A stretch of DNA of 64,000 nucleotides from Fusibacter sp963666805 (GCA_963666805.2 CAXXWR010000007.1:62001-126000), one strand, 5' to 3'. Positions 18,429 to 27,801 are shown, counted from the first letter of the stretch. Made by a program: numbers and translations. Notes: generated by a model not told the origin, from the sequence alone.

Positions 18429-19622
18429 ATGAAACGTATCATCACTTATATTGTGACGATTATTCTTTCGGTCTTATTTATTTACTTCGGCAATCAAATT
18501 GCCAGTCAAGGTATGACACATTTTGATGGTACAAATGATACACCCGTTGAAAGTGGAAAGGTCGTTGAAATTTTAGACCATACCAAAGATGAAATTGCTT
18601 TGAGCGAAACTGAATCCTATACAGATGAGAATATTATATTTAATGTTCAATTAACCTCTGGCGATCACAAGGGCGACCTTGTCAAAGCCAATCAAAATCT
18701 CAACACGTATACAACTGTAAAACTCAAACCAGTTGAAGTGGGAGATTCATTAATCCTTTATAATATTCCAGATGAAGACTTGGGGGTAAACTGGACTCTC
18801 GGTGAATATCAAAAAACACATATTTTGATCTATATTGGACTCGCTTTTACGATTCTATTACTTCTTTTTGGACGTATACAAGGTTTCCATACTATTGTTT
18901 CACTTGGCTTTACGGCACTTTCAATATTTGTTGTCTTTCTGCCAGCTATTTTGTCAGGGCAAAACATCTACCTCTGGTCGATTATCATTTGTATTTATAT
19001 CACTTTAATGACCTTTATTATCATTAGTGGCATTAATCGAAAGAGTATCACGGCTATGATTGGTTGTTTTGGAGGACTTATTGTTGCGGGTCTTTTAACT
19101 GAATTCTTTGACTTGTTTTTAAGACTTACAGGTTATATTAATGAAAATTCAGCCTATCTCATGTATATTAACCCTGACCATCCAATTGACTTAAAAGCCA
19201 TTATCTTTGCATCAATTATCATTGGTGCCATGGGTGCTGTTATGGATGTTGCGATGAGTATTTCTTCATCACTTTATGAACTCAGTGAAAATCGACCTGA
19301 AGCTAAATTTAAAGAACTGCTAACATCGGGGATTAATATTGGGAAAGACATCATGGGAACGATGGCAAACACTTTAGTATTAGCCTACATTGGTTCTTCA
19401 CTCACTTTTGTTCTCATCTTATTGGCCTCTAACACCTCACTTATGGATGTCATGAACAGAGAAATGGTGATTGTAGAAATCTTCCAAGCACTTGTGGGAA
19501 GTTATGGTATTCTCTTTACCATTCCGCTCACCGCTATCGTAGCAGGTATCTTTTATCCTAAGTACCACCGAAAAAAGAAAGCAGATACCACTGCTCAAAC
19601 CGCTAATATTTCAGCCAAATAG
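18429..19622 (+). CDS. YibE/F-family membrane protein
   Basis: A 397-residue membrane protein matching the YibE/F family (PF07907). It has an N-terminal helix, an extracellular beta-rich region (about 30-130, with VKLKPVEVGDSLILY) and then about seven membrane helices, including the conserved stretch GAMGAVMDVAMSISSSLYEL. The biochemical function of the family is not established. The gene is alone, with its own promoter, and its end is 205 bases before the next gene. Confidence 0.85.
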   Translation: MKRIITYIVTIILSVLFIYFGNQIASQGMTHFDGTNDTPVESGKVVEILDHTKDEIALSETESYTDENIIFNVQLTSGDHKGDLVKANQNLNTYTTVKLKPVEVGDSLILYNIPDEDLGVNWTLGEYQKTHILIYIGLAFTILLLLFGRIQGFHTIVSLGFTALSIFVVFLPAILSGQNIYLWSIIICIYITLMTFIIISGINRKSITAMIGCFGGLIVAGLLTEFFDLFLRLTGYINENSAYLMYINPDHPIDLKAIIFASIIIGAMGAVMDVAMSISSSLYELSENRPEAKFKELLTSGINIGKDIMGTMANTLVLAYIGSSLTFVLILLASNTSLMDVMNREMVIVEIFQALVGSYGILFTIPLTAIVAGIFYPKYHRKKKADTTAQTANISAK

Positions 19623-19720
19623 CACTTCATTAAAGCTATTTTAATAACCCAATGACTTAGATTAAACCCTATTGCTTTAAAGACAAGTTATTAAAAAAGG
19701 ATTATATCTGGCTCATTTAG

Positions 19721-19749
19721 TGTCAAAATCGTTCAAAACATATTATACT
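19721..19749 (+). promoter_or_regulatory. Candidate promoter of the lipoprotein hydrolase gene
   Basis: TGTCAA and TATACT are separated by 17 bases, 79 bases upstream of the start codon. Each hexamer matches five of six consensus bases. Confidence 0.55.
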
Positions 19750-19827
19750 CGTATTAAGAAACCTTAAGGGTTTTTCAAATCAACTAAGGCATCTAATGTC
19801 CTTAAATTTTTTAAAGAAGGTGACCTC

Positions 19828-21303
19828 ATGAAAAAACAACTACTCGCACTCTTAATGTGTGTAGCCTTATTAACGATGACCGCATGTCAACCACAAACAA
19901 ATCCATCAGATACAGACAGTTCTTCGGGGGACGTAAGCTCTAACCCACCCTCTTCTGATGCTTCAACTCAAGAGGGTTCAGATCCATTAGAACCAGTCTT
20001 ACTTAATGATGATGTTACGGACGATAACGATACTTACTACGTCAACTCATCTGAACCCGAAACAGACCATGAAACCATTGCCGTTAACTATGTCCAAGAT
20101 ATATTAAGTGGCAACACTGATAAATTATTAGCTGACTATAGCTTATCTGACGATATGAAATCAGCTGTTTCAGAAGATACCTATCAACAATTTAAAAATC
20201 AAATGGTCCAAAAAATGGGTTCTTTCAAAAGTATCTTTGACGTTAGAACGACATCGGAACAATCTTATGAAGTTGTTAATGTCAATTGTGCATTTGATAG
20301 TCAAAAAATCACCCTCCGCGTTGTTTTTGATAACGACGGGAATATTGCTGGTTTCAATTCGGCACAGTATATCCCCCAATCGCTTATGCTCTATGATGAT
20401 AGCATTCTCGAAAAAACAGTCGTTTTTGGTGAAGAAGGTTCACGCTTACAAGGTGTGATTACCACACCTAAAGACCAACCTGTTTATGGCGTTGTCATTT
20501 TGGTTCAAGGTTCTGGTGCATCCGACAAAGACGAAACGATTGCTCAAAACAAACCTTTTAAAGATTTAGCATGGGGACTTGCTCGTCAAGGAATTGCTAC
20601 TTTTAGATACGATAAAAGAACGTTTACCTATGGAAAGACCTTAGCGACTGATAACACACTCACCCCTCAAGAGGAGGTCATTGATGATGTTACCTATGCT
20701 GAACAATATCTGAATGTCTACACCAGTTTGCCCCTCAACAACCTTTATGTCTTAGGTCATAGTTTAGGAGGCTACTTGTTACCTGCTATTTCTGATGAAA
20801 TGAATCACACACGTGGTTATATCTATTTATCTGCTAATAGTTCTCCTCTACAAAAGCTCGCTCTCGATCAATACACTTATATTTATGGATTAGATGGTGA
20901 AATAAGTGACAAAGAACAAAAAAGCTTAGATGATCTTCAAGATGAAATTAGTAAAATCACTCCTGATCAATTGAATCAACTAGACAAAACTGACAAAATT
21001 TTAGGTGCTTATAAAGCTTACTGGCAATATCTTGTCAACTACGATCCCCTTACAAAAGTAGAGTCTATGAAGATGCCAATGCTCTTTTTACAAGGTGAAA
21101 ATGACTACCAAGTCCCACTTTCAGATTTTGAAACTTGGAAAGAGCATGCCCCTGTTGATAACAGTACTTTTATTTCTTATCCTCATCTCAATCACTTGCT
21201 CATGTACAGTGAAAACGAAAGCACACCTGATGACTACTACACTCAAAGTCATGTTGATGACAAAGTTATAAATGATATTGCTCATTGGATTAAAGAACAG
21301 TAA
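19828..21303 (+). CDS. Lipoprotein with DUF3887-like and alpha/beta-hydrolase domains
   Basis: A 491-residue lipoprotein: signal sequence with lipobox LTMTAC (Cys20), a Ser/Asp-rich linker (about 22-75), a DUF3887-like domain (about 85-185) and an alpha/beta hydrolase domain (about 195-490). The hydrolase has the oxyanion-region motif VQGSGASDKDE, the nucleophile elbow GHSLGG, the acid region LFLQGENDYQVP and a late His (HLNHLL), so the triad looks complete. It is expected to act on the outer face of the membrane. The substrate is unknown. AAGAAGGTGA precedes the ATG. It converges on the PspC gene across a shared terminator. Confidence 0.85.
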   Translation: MKKQLLALLMCVALLTMTACQPQTNPSDTDSSSGDVSSNPPSSDASTQEGSDPLEPVLLNDDVTDDNDTYYVNSSEPETDHETIAVNYVQDILSGNTDKLLADYSLSDDMKSAVSEDTYQQFKNQMVQKMGSFKSIFDVRTTSEQSYEVVNVNCAFDSQKITLRVVFDNDGNIAGFNSAQYIPQSLMLYDDSILEKTVVFGEEGSRLQGVITTPKDQPVYGVVILVQGSGASDKDETIAQNKPFKDLAWGLARQGIATFRYDKRTFTYGKTLATDNTLTPQEEVIDDVTYAEQYLNVYTSLPLNNLYVLGHSLGGYLLPAISDEMNHTRGYIYLSANSSPLQKLALDQYTYIYGLDGEISDKEQKSLDDLQDEISKITPDQLNQLDKTDKILGAYKAYWQYLVNYDPLTKVESMKMPMLFLQGENDYQVPLSDFETWKEHAPVDNSTFISYPHLNHLLMYSENESTPDDYYTQSHVDDKVINDIAHWIKEQ

Positions 21304-21341
21304 ACCTTTTGATTCAATTCAATCAAGTCTTTTAATAAATG

Positions 21342-21393
21342 AAAAAAGAGGCCATCCCCCACACACAATGTGCTTGGGAGAGCCTCTTTTTTT
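21342..21393. terminator. Bidirectional terminator between convergent genes
   Basis: AAAAAAGAGGC pairs with GCCTCTTTTTT, with further pairing inside (CCC against GGG). It serves the plus-strand hydrolase gene and the minus-strand PspC gene. Confidence 0.9.
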
Positions 21394-21407
21394 ATTACGC
21401 TAGATTC

Positions 21408-21740
21408 TTATTCATAACGATCTTCATTACTGTATCTATCTTCTTCTTCAAAATAATCATCATATTCGTTATCATTTTGACTTTGTGTGTTTTGATAACC
21501 GTCAGATGAATAACGTTCATCTACATCTTCATACTTCACGTATGGTGTCCCGTCGCCATTCGGTAAAACAATCGCCATAATAATGTAAATCAAAACAGGT
21601 GAGCCTACGCCAAAAAATGCAAGTAGTACCCAAACTAGTCGGACAATTGTCACATCAATCTCAAAATAATCTGAAAGACCAGCACAAACACCAGAAATTT
21701 TAGCTTCACGTTTATTTTTCACCAATTTTTTTGTACTCAT
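21408..21740 (-). CDS. PspC-domain membrane protein
   Basis: A 110-residue protein. The PspC domain covers about residues 8-62: a basic start, GVCAGLSDYFEIDVTIVRL, and a membrane hairpin ending AIVLPNGD. The remaining 45 residues are hydrophilic, rich in Asp, Glu, Ser and Tyr, and resemble a disordered tail. PspC in proteobacteria senses envelope stress, but the role of stand-alone Firmicute proteins is not established. The ATG at 21740 follows AAGGAG. It appears monocistronic. Confidence 0.85.
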   Translation of the reverse strand: MSTKKLVKNKREAKISGVCAGLSDYFEIDVTIVRLVWVLLAFFGVGSPVLIYIIMAIVLPNGDGTPYVKYEDVDERYSSDGYQNTQSQNDNEYDDYFEEEDRYSNEDRYE

Positions 21741-21838
21741 ATCTCACAACTCCTTTTTTTTATTCTAACCTCATCATAAACAAAAAAACGAATAAAGACA
21801 AGTATTCTTCAGTATTCTAACGACTTTCTAACGAATCT

Positions 21839-24253
21839 CTAATGATTGTAAAAAGCATTAACCAAAACAGCAGTTTCTCTGGCATCTTTTGCATAATAAT
21901 CTGCATGAATCATCTCTGCATAATCCTTATTAAGCACTGCTCCTCCAACAATTACTTTCACTTCAGGCATAGTCGTTTTTAAGAGGTTAATCGTCTGTGC
22001 CATTGATTCTACAGTTGACGTCATCAGTGCACTTAACCCCACTAACCTAATGCCTCTTGTTTGGCAGGCTTCTAATACTTTTTCAGGTGGAACATCTTTT
22101 CCTAAATCTATAACATCATAACCATAATTCTCCAAAATAACCTTGACAATATTTTTACCGATATCATGAACATCATGTTGAACTGTTGCAAGGACAATTT
22201 TTCCCTTCGAAATACTTTGAGTCTCATGCTTTTCTGTTTTCAATAGTTCTATCTTAAGTCGGTCAAAAGCTTGCTGAACCGTTTCAGCGGATTGAATCAA
22301 TTGAGGTAAAAAGATTTCTCCCTTTTCAAAAGCATCTCCAACGTCATTTAATGCTGGAATAATGAAGTCATCTACAATGGTCATTGGTGAATTTTTTTCG
22401 AGGCATTTCTCTGTTTCAGCAAGAGCAGATTCCTTAAGTCCTAATCGAATAATCGTAGGCAAATCCATTTCTAACACTTGAATGGAAGGGGTCGTTCCAA
22501 CAGCTTCAACAGTCCCTCCTACCGATAATCTTTTTTTAATATGACCATATTTTTGAATGAAATACTGTGACTCATGGTCTTTGTTCATTAAGACATTAAA
22601 AGCGTCCAATGCTTCTCTCATTTCTTGATGAGACGGATTGATAATTGCCGCATCTAATCCTGCATATAGGGCCATTGTGAAGAATGTTACATTAACCAAT
22701 TGCCTATAAGGTAATCCAAAACTAACATTACTTACACCCAAACTGGTTTTAACCCCTAATTTTTCTTTAACCATTTCAATGGCTTTCAAGGTTTCAACCA
22801 CATCTTCTTGTTGAGCGGAAGCTGTCAGAGCCAAACAGTCTATAATAATTCTTGAGCGATCTATCCCCATTGCTTCTGCTCGTTTAACAATCTTTTCAGC
22901 GACTTTAAATCGGTCTGCTGCCTTGGCTGGAATACCAGAATCATCAAGTGTTAACCCCACTACAGCTGCACCGTATTTTTTGACAATGGGTAGCACATTG
23001 TTCAAACTTTCTTCTTTTCCACTAACAGAGTTAATCAACGGAATACCGTTATAATAACGTGCCGAGGCTTCTAAACATTCATAACTAGATGAATCAATTT
23101 GCAAAGGCACCTCTGACACACTTTGAATATGTTTAAGCACCTGTGGCATAAGATCAGCCTCATCAATTTCTGGAAGACCTATATTAACATCAAGGATCTT
23201 TGCCCCTTCTTCAACCTGTTTCATTGCTTGCTTAATCATATAATCAAAGTCTTGATTGATAATCGCTTCTTTCAAACGCTTCTTACCCGTTGGATTAAGA
23301 CGTTCTCCAATGATAACAGGAAACGTATCAAATTCAATCGTCTTAGCATAAGAAGAAACCCGTGTTTGACGCCTAGCTGGCAATCTATTAAAAGGCTGAT
23401 TCAAAATAGCTCTCAAAGGTTTGATATAATTTTCATTTGTTCCACAGCATCCACCTAGATGGTTTACCCCCTTTTGTCTTAAAAGGGTCATCGTTTCTTT
23501 AAAAGATTCTGGCTCAGTCGTGTAAACGGTTATATCTTTAATCTTTTTAGGAAGTCCAGCATTGGGTTGGACGAGAAGAGGTAAATTGGTTTCTTTCAGT
23601 AATGTTTCAACCAAAGGAATCATTTCTTCTGGACCAAATGAACAATTAAATCCCATTGCATCTACGCCTAATCCCTCTAAGACCGTCGCCATCGTTTTAA
23701 CATCCGTTCCCATAAATGTACGACCTGTCACTTCATAAGACATCGTACATACCACTGGCAAATTGGTGTTCTCTTTGGCTGCCAAAACAGCTATTTTGGC
23801 TTCAAAAATATCCGTAAAAGTCTCTAATAAAATAAGGTCACACCCTGTTGCTTCCCCTGCAATGACCTGCTCTTTAAAAAGCTGATAGGCTTCATCAAAA
23901 GACAAATTTCCCATAGGTTCAATTAATTGTCCTAAAGGGCCTATATCAAGGGCAATATATTTACCCTGCCTATCCCCAATCGCTTTTTGAGCATTAGCAA
24001 CAGCAGCACCAATAACTTGATCTACCTCATAGCCCTTTGTTTTGACTTTAAGTGCATTAGCACCAAACGTATTGGTCGTAATGACATCTGCTCCCGCCTT
24101 AAGATAGGCTTTGTGAATAGATTGTATTAACTCAGGTTTAGTCATATTTAGAGCTTCTGGCAAATCTCCCAATGCAAGTCCTTCACCTTGTAAATAAGTG
24201 CCCATTGCACCGTCAAAAACCAAGAATTCGTCACGTAATATACTCTTATTCAT
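21839..24253 (-). CDS. metH: Cobalamin-dependent methionine synthase without the reactivation domain
   Basis: Transfers methyl from methyltetrahydrofolate to homocysteine through cobalamin. The ATG at 24253 (after AAGGAGAATCCA) gives 804 residues; upstream in-frame codons overlap the previous gene. Order: homocysteine-binding domain (1-300; FDGAMGTYLQ, zinc Cys in NCSF and GGCC), pterin-binding domain (about 325-570; VIIGERLNPTGKK), cobalamin cap (about 600-680) and B12 domain with DVHDIG (the DxHxxG axial-ligand motif). The chain ends there, about 400 residues short of E. coli MetH; the SAM-binding activation domain is missing and is supplied by the overlapping upstream gene. Last gene of the metF unit under a SAM-I riboswitch. 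Confidence 0.95.
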   Translation of the reverse strand: MNKSILRDEFLVFDGAMGTYLQGEGLALGDLPEALNMTKPELIQSIHKAYLKAGADVITTNTFGANALKVKTKGYEVDQVIGAAVANAQKAIGDRQGKYIALDIGPLGQLIEPMGNLSFDEAYQLFKEQVIAGEATGCDLILLETFTDIFEAKIAVLAAKENTNLPVVCTMSYEVTGRTFMGTDVKTMATVLEGLGVDAMGFNCSFGPEEMIPLVETLLKETNLPLLVQPNAGLPKKIKDITVYTTEPESFKETMTLLRQKGVNHLGGCCGTNENYIKPLRAILNQPFNRLPARRQTRVSSYAKTIEFDTFPVIIGERLNPTGKKRLKEAIINQDFDYMIKQAMKQVEEGAKILDVNIGLPEIDEADLMPQVLKHIQSVSEVPLQIDSSSYECLEASARYYNGIPLINSVSGKEESLNNVLPIVKKYGAAVVGLTLDDSGIPAKAADRFKVAEKIVKRAEAMGIDRSRIIIDCLALTASAQQEDVVETLKAIEMVKEKLGVKTSLGVSNVSFGLPYRQLVNVTFFTMALYAGLDAAIINPSHQEMREALDAFNVLMNKDHESQYFIQKYGHIKKRLSVGGTVEAVGTTPSIQVLEMDLPTIIRLGLKESALAETEKCLEKNSPMTIVDDFIIPALNDVGDAFEKGEIFLPQLIQSAETVQQAFDRLKIELLKTEKHETQSISKGKIVLATVQHDVHDIGKNIVKVILENYGYDVIDLGKDVPPEKVLEACQTRGIRLVGLSALMTSTVESMAQTINLLKTTMPEVKVIVGGAVLNKDYAEMIHADYYAKDARETAVLVNAFYNH

Positions 24254-24932
24254 TGGATTCTCCTTTTTCTCTATAAATACAATGTGCCAATTGACAACTT
24301 GCACATTTATGTTGACACGTTACAAGATCATTGCTCTGATTACCTTTAATAAAAATAACTGATTTTTGAGGGGACATCATATAATGTGAAGACACAAAAA
24401 TGCCTAATCGTTTTTGAACTTGCAATACTTCCGCTAGTAAGGATTGATATGAAAGGTCCAAATCACCGTATCCTGGACTGAACCGAAAAGCCCCTTGAGG
24501 ATATTTAATTTCCCTTTCTTCAATATAATCACAGTAGCTTTCAATAAGTACTGACGCCACAGCATCCCAAATAACACCTTTTGTCGGCTGAACTTTCAAT
24601 TTCATATTGATTTGACGTTCAAGCTGAAAGCCAAGGGTTACAGCACATAAAGTGACTTGATTGGATTGATTTAAATGGCGTTCTAAATCTTTTGATTCAA
24701 GTTTTAAAGATTTCAAGTCATTTTCAATAATCAAAGGAGAATAGCTCTTGATTTCAAAACGTTCATCTATAAACTTAGGATTCGACCACTGGATGACTTC
24801 ATCAATACACGTTTCAATCTCAGAAATCCACGCTTGTGATAAGGTCTTTCTTTGCCTTAAATATCTATAGATTTCTTGGCGATCTATATTCTCTTTAAAA
24901 TAAAGTGATAAGTCTTCATTACTCACATTCAT
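24246..24932 (-). CDS. Stand-alone methionine synthase activation-domain protein
   Basis: A 228-residue protein resembling the C-terminal activation domain of MetH, which binds SAM and allows reductive remethylation of oxidised cobalamin. Supporting segments are AVTLGFQLERQI, SVLIESYCDYIEE and the motif RFSPGYGDLDL, which matches the RxSPGYG region of the activation domain. The C-terminus carries a Cys cluster (CQHKCASCQLAHC) that could bind metal or an iron-sulfur cluster. It overlaps metF by 14 bases and metH by eight (ATGAATAA), so the three are translationally coupled. The split of MetH into two proteins occurs in many Firmicutes and Thermotoga. Confidence 0.88.
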   Translation of the reverse strand: MNVSNEDLSLYFKENIDRQEIYRYLRQRKTLSQAWISEIETCIDEVIQWSNPKFIDERFEIKSYSPLIIENDLKSLKLESKDLERHLNQSNQVTLCAVTLGFQLERQINMKLKVQPTKGVIWDAVASVLIESYCDYIEEREIKYPQGAFRFSPGYGDLDLSYQSLLAEVLQVQKRLGIFVSSHYMMSPQKSVIFIKGNQSNDLVTCQHKCASCQLAHCIYREKGESNE

Positions 24933-25809
24933 TTCCTCTCAATACTTTTAAGATATTTGAAACACTACTCACTAAACGCTTGGCTACCTCTGGCCGATTC
25001 ATCACATACAAATGCACTCCCTCTACACCACTAGACAGTAAATCTATAAGTTGTTCACTGGCATATGTTATCCCCGCATCCATTAAGGCCTCTTTATTAT
25101 TTTCATATCTAACCAAAACCTTTTTAAATTTGTCTGGTAAGTGAGCCCCTGAGAGGTCAACCATTCTTTCAATTTGTTGCCTGTTGAGAGCTGGCATTAC
25201 GCCTACAGTCATGGGAATATTAATCCCCATGTTTCTCACTTCTGTTTGAAAATCATAAAACCGGTCATTGTCAAAAAATAATTGTGTCACTAAGAAATCG
25301 GCTCCTTGGTCCACCTTGTTTTTAAGGTGAATGAGATCCATCGTTTTGCTTTTCGATTCAATATGTCCTTCAGGATAACAGGCTGCACCTACAGTAAAAC
25401 GTCTTGTCTTTTTAATATATTGTATTAAATCTCCAGCGTATTGAAAAGTTCTATTTTCATTTTCAAGTCCTTTGGGAATATCGCCTCTTAGTGCCAATAT
25501 ATTTTCAATGCCTAATGCCTCATATCTGTCAAAAATATCATCAATTTCTTTTCTATCATTGGAGACACACGTTAAATGAGCCAATGACTCTATTCCATAC
25601 TCTTTTTTTATATGATGTGCAATATTAAGTGTATTCTCATTTTTTTCTGTCCCAGCTGCCCCATAAGTGACACTAATATAGTCAGGATTTAATTGGGCCA
25701 ATTCTTCAATCGTCTTATAAAGTGATTGAAGATCTCCATCTCTTTTGGGTGGAAAGATTTCAAATGATAATGTTGGTTTTTTGTGTTCAAATAAAGTACT
25801 AATACTCAT
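24919..25809 (-). CDS. metF: Methylenetetrahydrofolate reductase
   Basis: Reduces 5,10-methylenetetrahydrofolate to 5-methyltetrahydrofolate, the methyl donor of MetH. The 296 residues form one TIM-barrel domain with FEIFPPKRDG near the N-terminus (Glu for folate), DYISVTYGAAG, LRGDIPKG and the FAD/folate region QLFFDNDRFYDF. The ATG at 25809 has AAAGGGG upstream; seven more in-frame codons upstream lack a site. First gene behind a SAM-I riboswitch. Confidence 0.96.
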   Translation of the reverse strand: MSISTLFEHKKPTLSFEIFPPKRDGDLQSLYKTIEELAQLNPDYISVTYGAAGTEKNENTLNIAHHIKKEYGIESLAHLTCVSNDRKEIDDIFDRYEALGIENILALRGDIPKGLENENRTFQYAGDLIQYIKKTRRFTVGAACYPEGHIESKSKTMDLIHLKNKVDQGADFLVTQLFFDNDRFYDFQTEVRNMGINIPMTVGVMPALNRQQIERMVDLSGAHLPDKFKKVLVRYENNKEALMDAGITYASEQLIDLLSSGVEGVHLYVMNRPEVAKRLVSSVSNILKVLRGNECE

Positions 25810-25848
25810 GCCGTTTCCCCTTTCATACAAATCGCTTAGGTCTAGCTT

Positions 25849-26011
25849 AAAAAAAGTCCCATTCTTCCTATAGCCTTTAGAAAGAACGGGACTTCTCGCG
25901 TCTTAGATTTTCCTTATCTTTCATAAATCATGCAGGAATTAGCACCACACATCGAATGAGATGTAGGTTGCTGGGCGTCATAGAGCCAGTCTCTCAGCCT
26001 CTCTTGATAAG
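25849..26011 (-). promoter_or_regulatory. SAM-I (S-box) riboswitch with terminator upstream of metF
   Basis: Read on the minus strand, P1 arms CTTATC (26011-26006) and GATAAG (25918-25913) enclose the S-box core: GAGAGGCTGAGAGACTGGC, GACGCCCAGCAACC, GGTGCTAATTCCTGCA. Downstream AAGTCCCGTTCTT pairs with AAGAATGGGACTT before seven T (25894-25849), the expression-platform terminator. High SAM should stop transcription of metF, the activation gene and metH. Confidence 0.95.
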
Positions 26012-26046
26012 CTATTTAATTGTCTTTTATGGATTGTTTATTTTAA

Positions 26047-27255
26047 TTATAATTCAAACTCATGGTGAATTGCCAAGACTGCTTTATGATAGTCAGCTTG
26101 TTTAACCACACATGAAATATTAATGTCGGATGTAGACACCATATCTATATTAACTTGACTTGCTGCTAAACAAGAAAAAACTCTCGCCGCAACACCTGGT
26201 GTTGTCTTCATTCCCACACCAATGATACAGACTTTTGCTACTTGAGTATCACCATAAATGCCTTGAGCTCCCACTGTTTTACCCAGTGTCTGACATAACT
26301 TCAAAGTCTCTTCATAGTCATCTTCGCTTACCGTAAAAGAAATGGTTATTTTATCTTTTGTAAGGTAGTTTTCAGTGATGACATCTATATTTAAATTAGC
26401 CTTGGCAATTTCATTAAAAATATAGGCAATATTTTGAGATGAATTGTCTATATTAGACAAAGTTATTTTGGCATTATTAGTCGTATGAGCCACACCTCTG
26501 ACTAAAACTTCTTCCATATTATCGTCCTCCTCAGTAACATAGGTACCCATTGTATCTGTAAATGATGATCTCAAATGAATTGGCAAATGATTTTTAGCTG
26601 CAAGTTCAACACTTCTCAAGTGTAATACTTTTGCACCTGAACCTGCCATCTCTAACATTTCATCAAAAGTAATCCTATCAATTTTACTCGCATTCTTAAC
26701 AATTCTCGGATCTGCCGTGTAGACGCCATCCACATCTGTATATATTTCAACTTCTTTGGCATCAAGAGCTACCCCCAATGCTACTGCAGATGTATCTGAA
26801 CCCCCTCGACCCAGTGTTGTAATTTCAAGGTCTTCTGTCACACCTTGAAAACCTGCCACAATTGCTACTTTATCATCCTCTAAGGCTTTCATTATTTTAT
26901 CGGTATTAATCGTTTCAATTTTAGCTTTATTGTAATTGCCATCTGTAATAATCCCCACTTGACCACTTGTCAATGAAATGGCTTCTTCACCTAACTGTTT
27001 GATAGCCATGGCAAGCAGTGAAATAGAGATTTGTTCCCCAGTTGATAAAATCATATCCAGTTCCCTACCAGAAGGTTTATCGCATACTTCTTTAGCTCTC
27101 TTAATCAAATCGTCCGTCATGCCGGCTGGTGCTGAAACAACAACGACTACTTTATTGCCCTTTCGCTTGGTATTAACCACCTTCTCCGCTACATTTTTGA
27201 CGCACTGTGCATCCGCCATTGAAGTACCACCATACTTTTGAACAATGATGTCCAT
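26047..27255 (-). CDS. lysC: Aspartate kinase
   Basis: Phosphorylates aspartate, the first step to lysine, threonine and methionine. The 402 residues have the kinase domain (VQKYGGTSM at the N-terminus, TLGRGGSDTSAVALG, EIYTDVDGVYTADPRIV) and two C-terminal ACT domains (about 265-402; ITLSNI, KVCIIGVGM). The length fits a monofunctional class without homoserine dehydrogenase. The ATG at 27255 has AAAGGAGG upstream. Its leader is a SAM-I riboswitch, so supply to the methionine branch is tied to SAM rather than lysine. It is separated from metF by that gene's own riboswitch. Confidence 0.96.
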   Translation of the reverse strand: MDIIVQKYGGTSMADAQCVKNVAEKVVNTKRKGNKVVVVVSAPAGMTDDLIKRAKEVCDKPSGRELDMILSTGEQISISLLAMAIKQLGEEAISLTSGQVGIITDGNYNKAKIETINTDKIMKALEDDKVAIVAGFQGVTEDLEITTLGRGGSDTSAVALGVALDAKEVEIYTDVDGVYTADPRIVKNASKIDRITFDEMLEMAGSGAKVLHLRSVELAAKNHLPIHLRSSFTDTMGTYVTEEDDNMEEVLVRGVAHTTNNAKITLSNIDNSSQNIAYIFNEIAKANLNIDVITENYLTKDKITISFTVSEDDYEETLKLCQTLGKTVGAQGIYGDTQVAKVCIIGVGMKTTPGVAARVFSCLAASQVNIDMVSTSDINISCVVKQADYHKAVLAIHHEFEL

Positions 27256-27312
27256 ACTAACCTCCTTTCGATGCTATTTATCAAATTTATTATAAAATAC
27301 GTGAAATAATCT

Positions 27313-27448
27313 AAAAAAAAAATCGCATGAAAGCGATTAGATTAACTCTTATCTTTCATTTCTCAGTGAAATGCAGGAATTGGCACCACACTTTTAAAGT
27401 AGGTTGCTGGACATCAACGAGCCTGTTCTCTCCGTCACTCTAGATAAG
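27313..27448 (-). promoter_or_regulatory. SAM-I (S-box) riboswitch with terminator upstream of lysC
   Basis: Minus strand: P1 arms CTTATC (27448-27443) and GATAAG (27353-27348) enclose GACGGAGAGAACAGGCTCG, GATGTCCAGCAACC and GGTGCCAATTCCTGCA, the S-box core. A terminator AATCGC-TTTCAT-GCGATT with about eight further T (27338-27313) follows. It resembles the metF element but differs in P2 and P3, so it is not a recent copy. Confidence 0.95.
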
Positions 27449-27596
27449 TGAATATTTAGTTGGTATTTCACAAAATCAATCAACATAATATTTAATAGCA
27501 ATATTAGCACAAATTTACTGATTAATCAACAACTAAGCCCACATTTATTAAATATTTTTATTATTTTATGTCCTTTTTTCATCATATTGGATTAAT

Positions 27597-27634
27597 AAAA
27601 AAGACTCTTGCAAGAATAAATATGCAAGAGTCTT
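27597..27634 (-). terminator. Terminator of the ABC exporter operon
   Basis: AAGACTCTTGCA and TGCAAGAGTCTT form a 12-pair perfect stem followed by six T on the minus strand. It lies just after the small ORF that ends the exporter unit. Confidence 0.92.
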
Positions 27635-27663
27635 TTCATTAAATACTCAATCAACACTTAGCT

Positions 27664-27801
27664 CTAAAAGAATTGATTAGGTTTATGTTGATGATTATTT
27701 TTGATTCCGTATTCGCTTTTTAAATACAATTGCCATTCAGAATCGTTTTTATTATCGAAAAATGTTAGAAAAAAATTAGTTTTCTTCATTTTATTATTCA
27801 T
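27664..27801 (-). CDS. Small ORF, 45 residues, behind the ABC exporter genes
   Basis: I do not recognise this protein. It starts at the ATG at 27801 with AGGAG ten bases upstream and reads MNNKMKKTNFFLTFFDNKN, then a polar stretch with one Trp and two Tyr, ending KPNQFF. There is no Cys, no membrane helix and no clear signal peptide. It begins 35 bases after the second ABC gene and ends just before the operon terminator, so it is transcribed with the exporter. It may be a real small protein or chance; the ribosome site and placement favour a real gene. Confidence 0.5.
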   Translation of the reverse strand: MNNKMKKTNFFLTFFDNKNDSEWQLYLKSEYGIKNNHQHKPNQFF

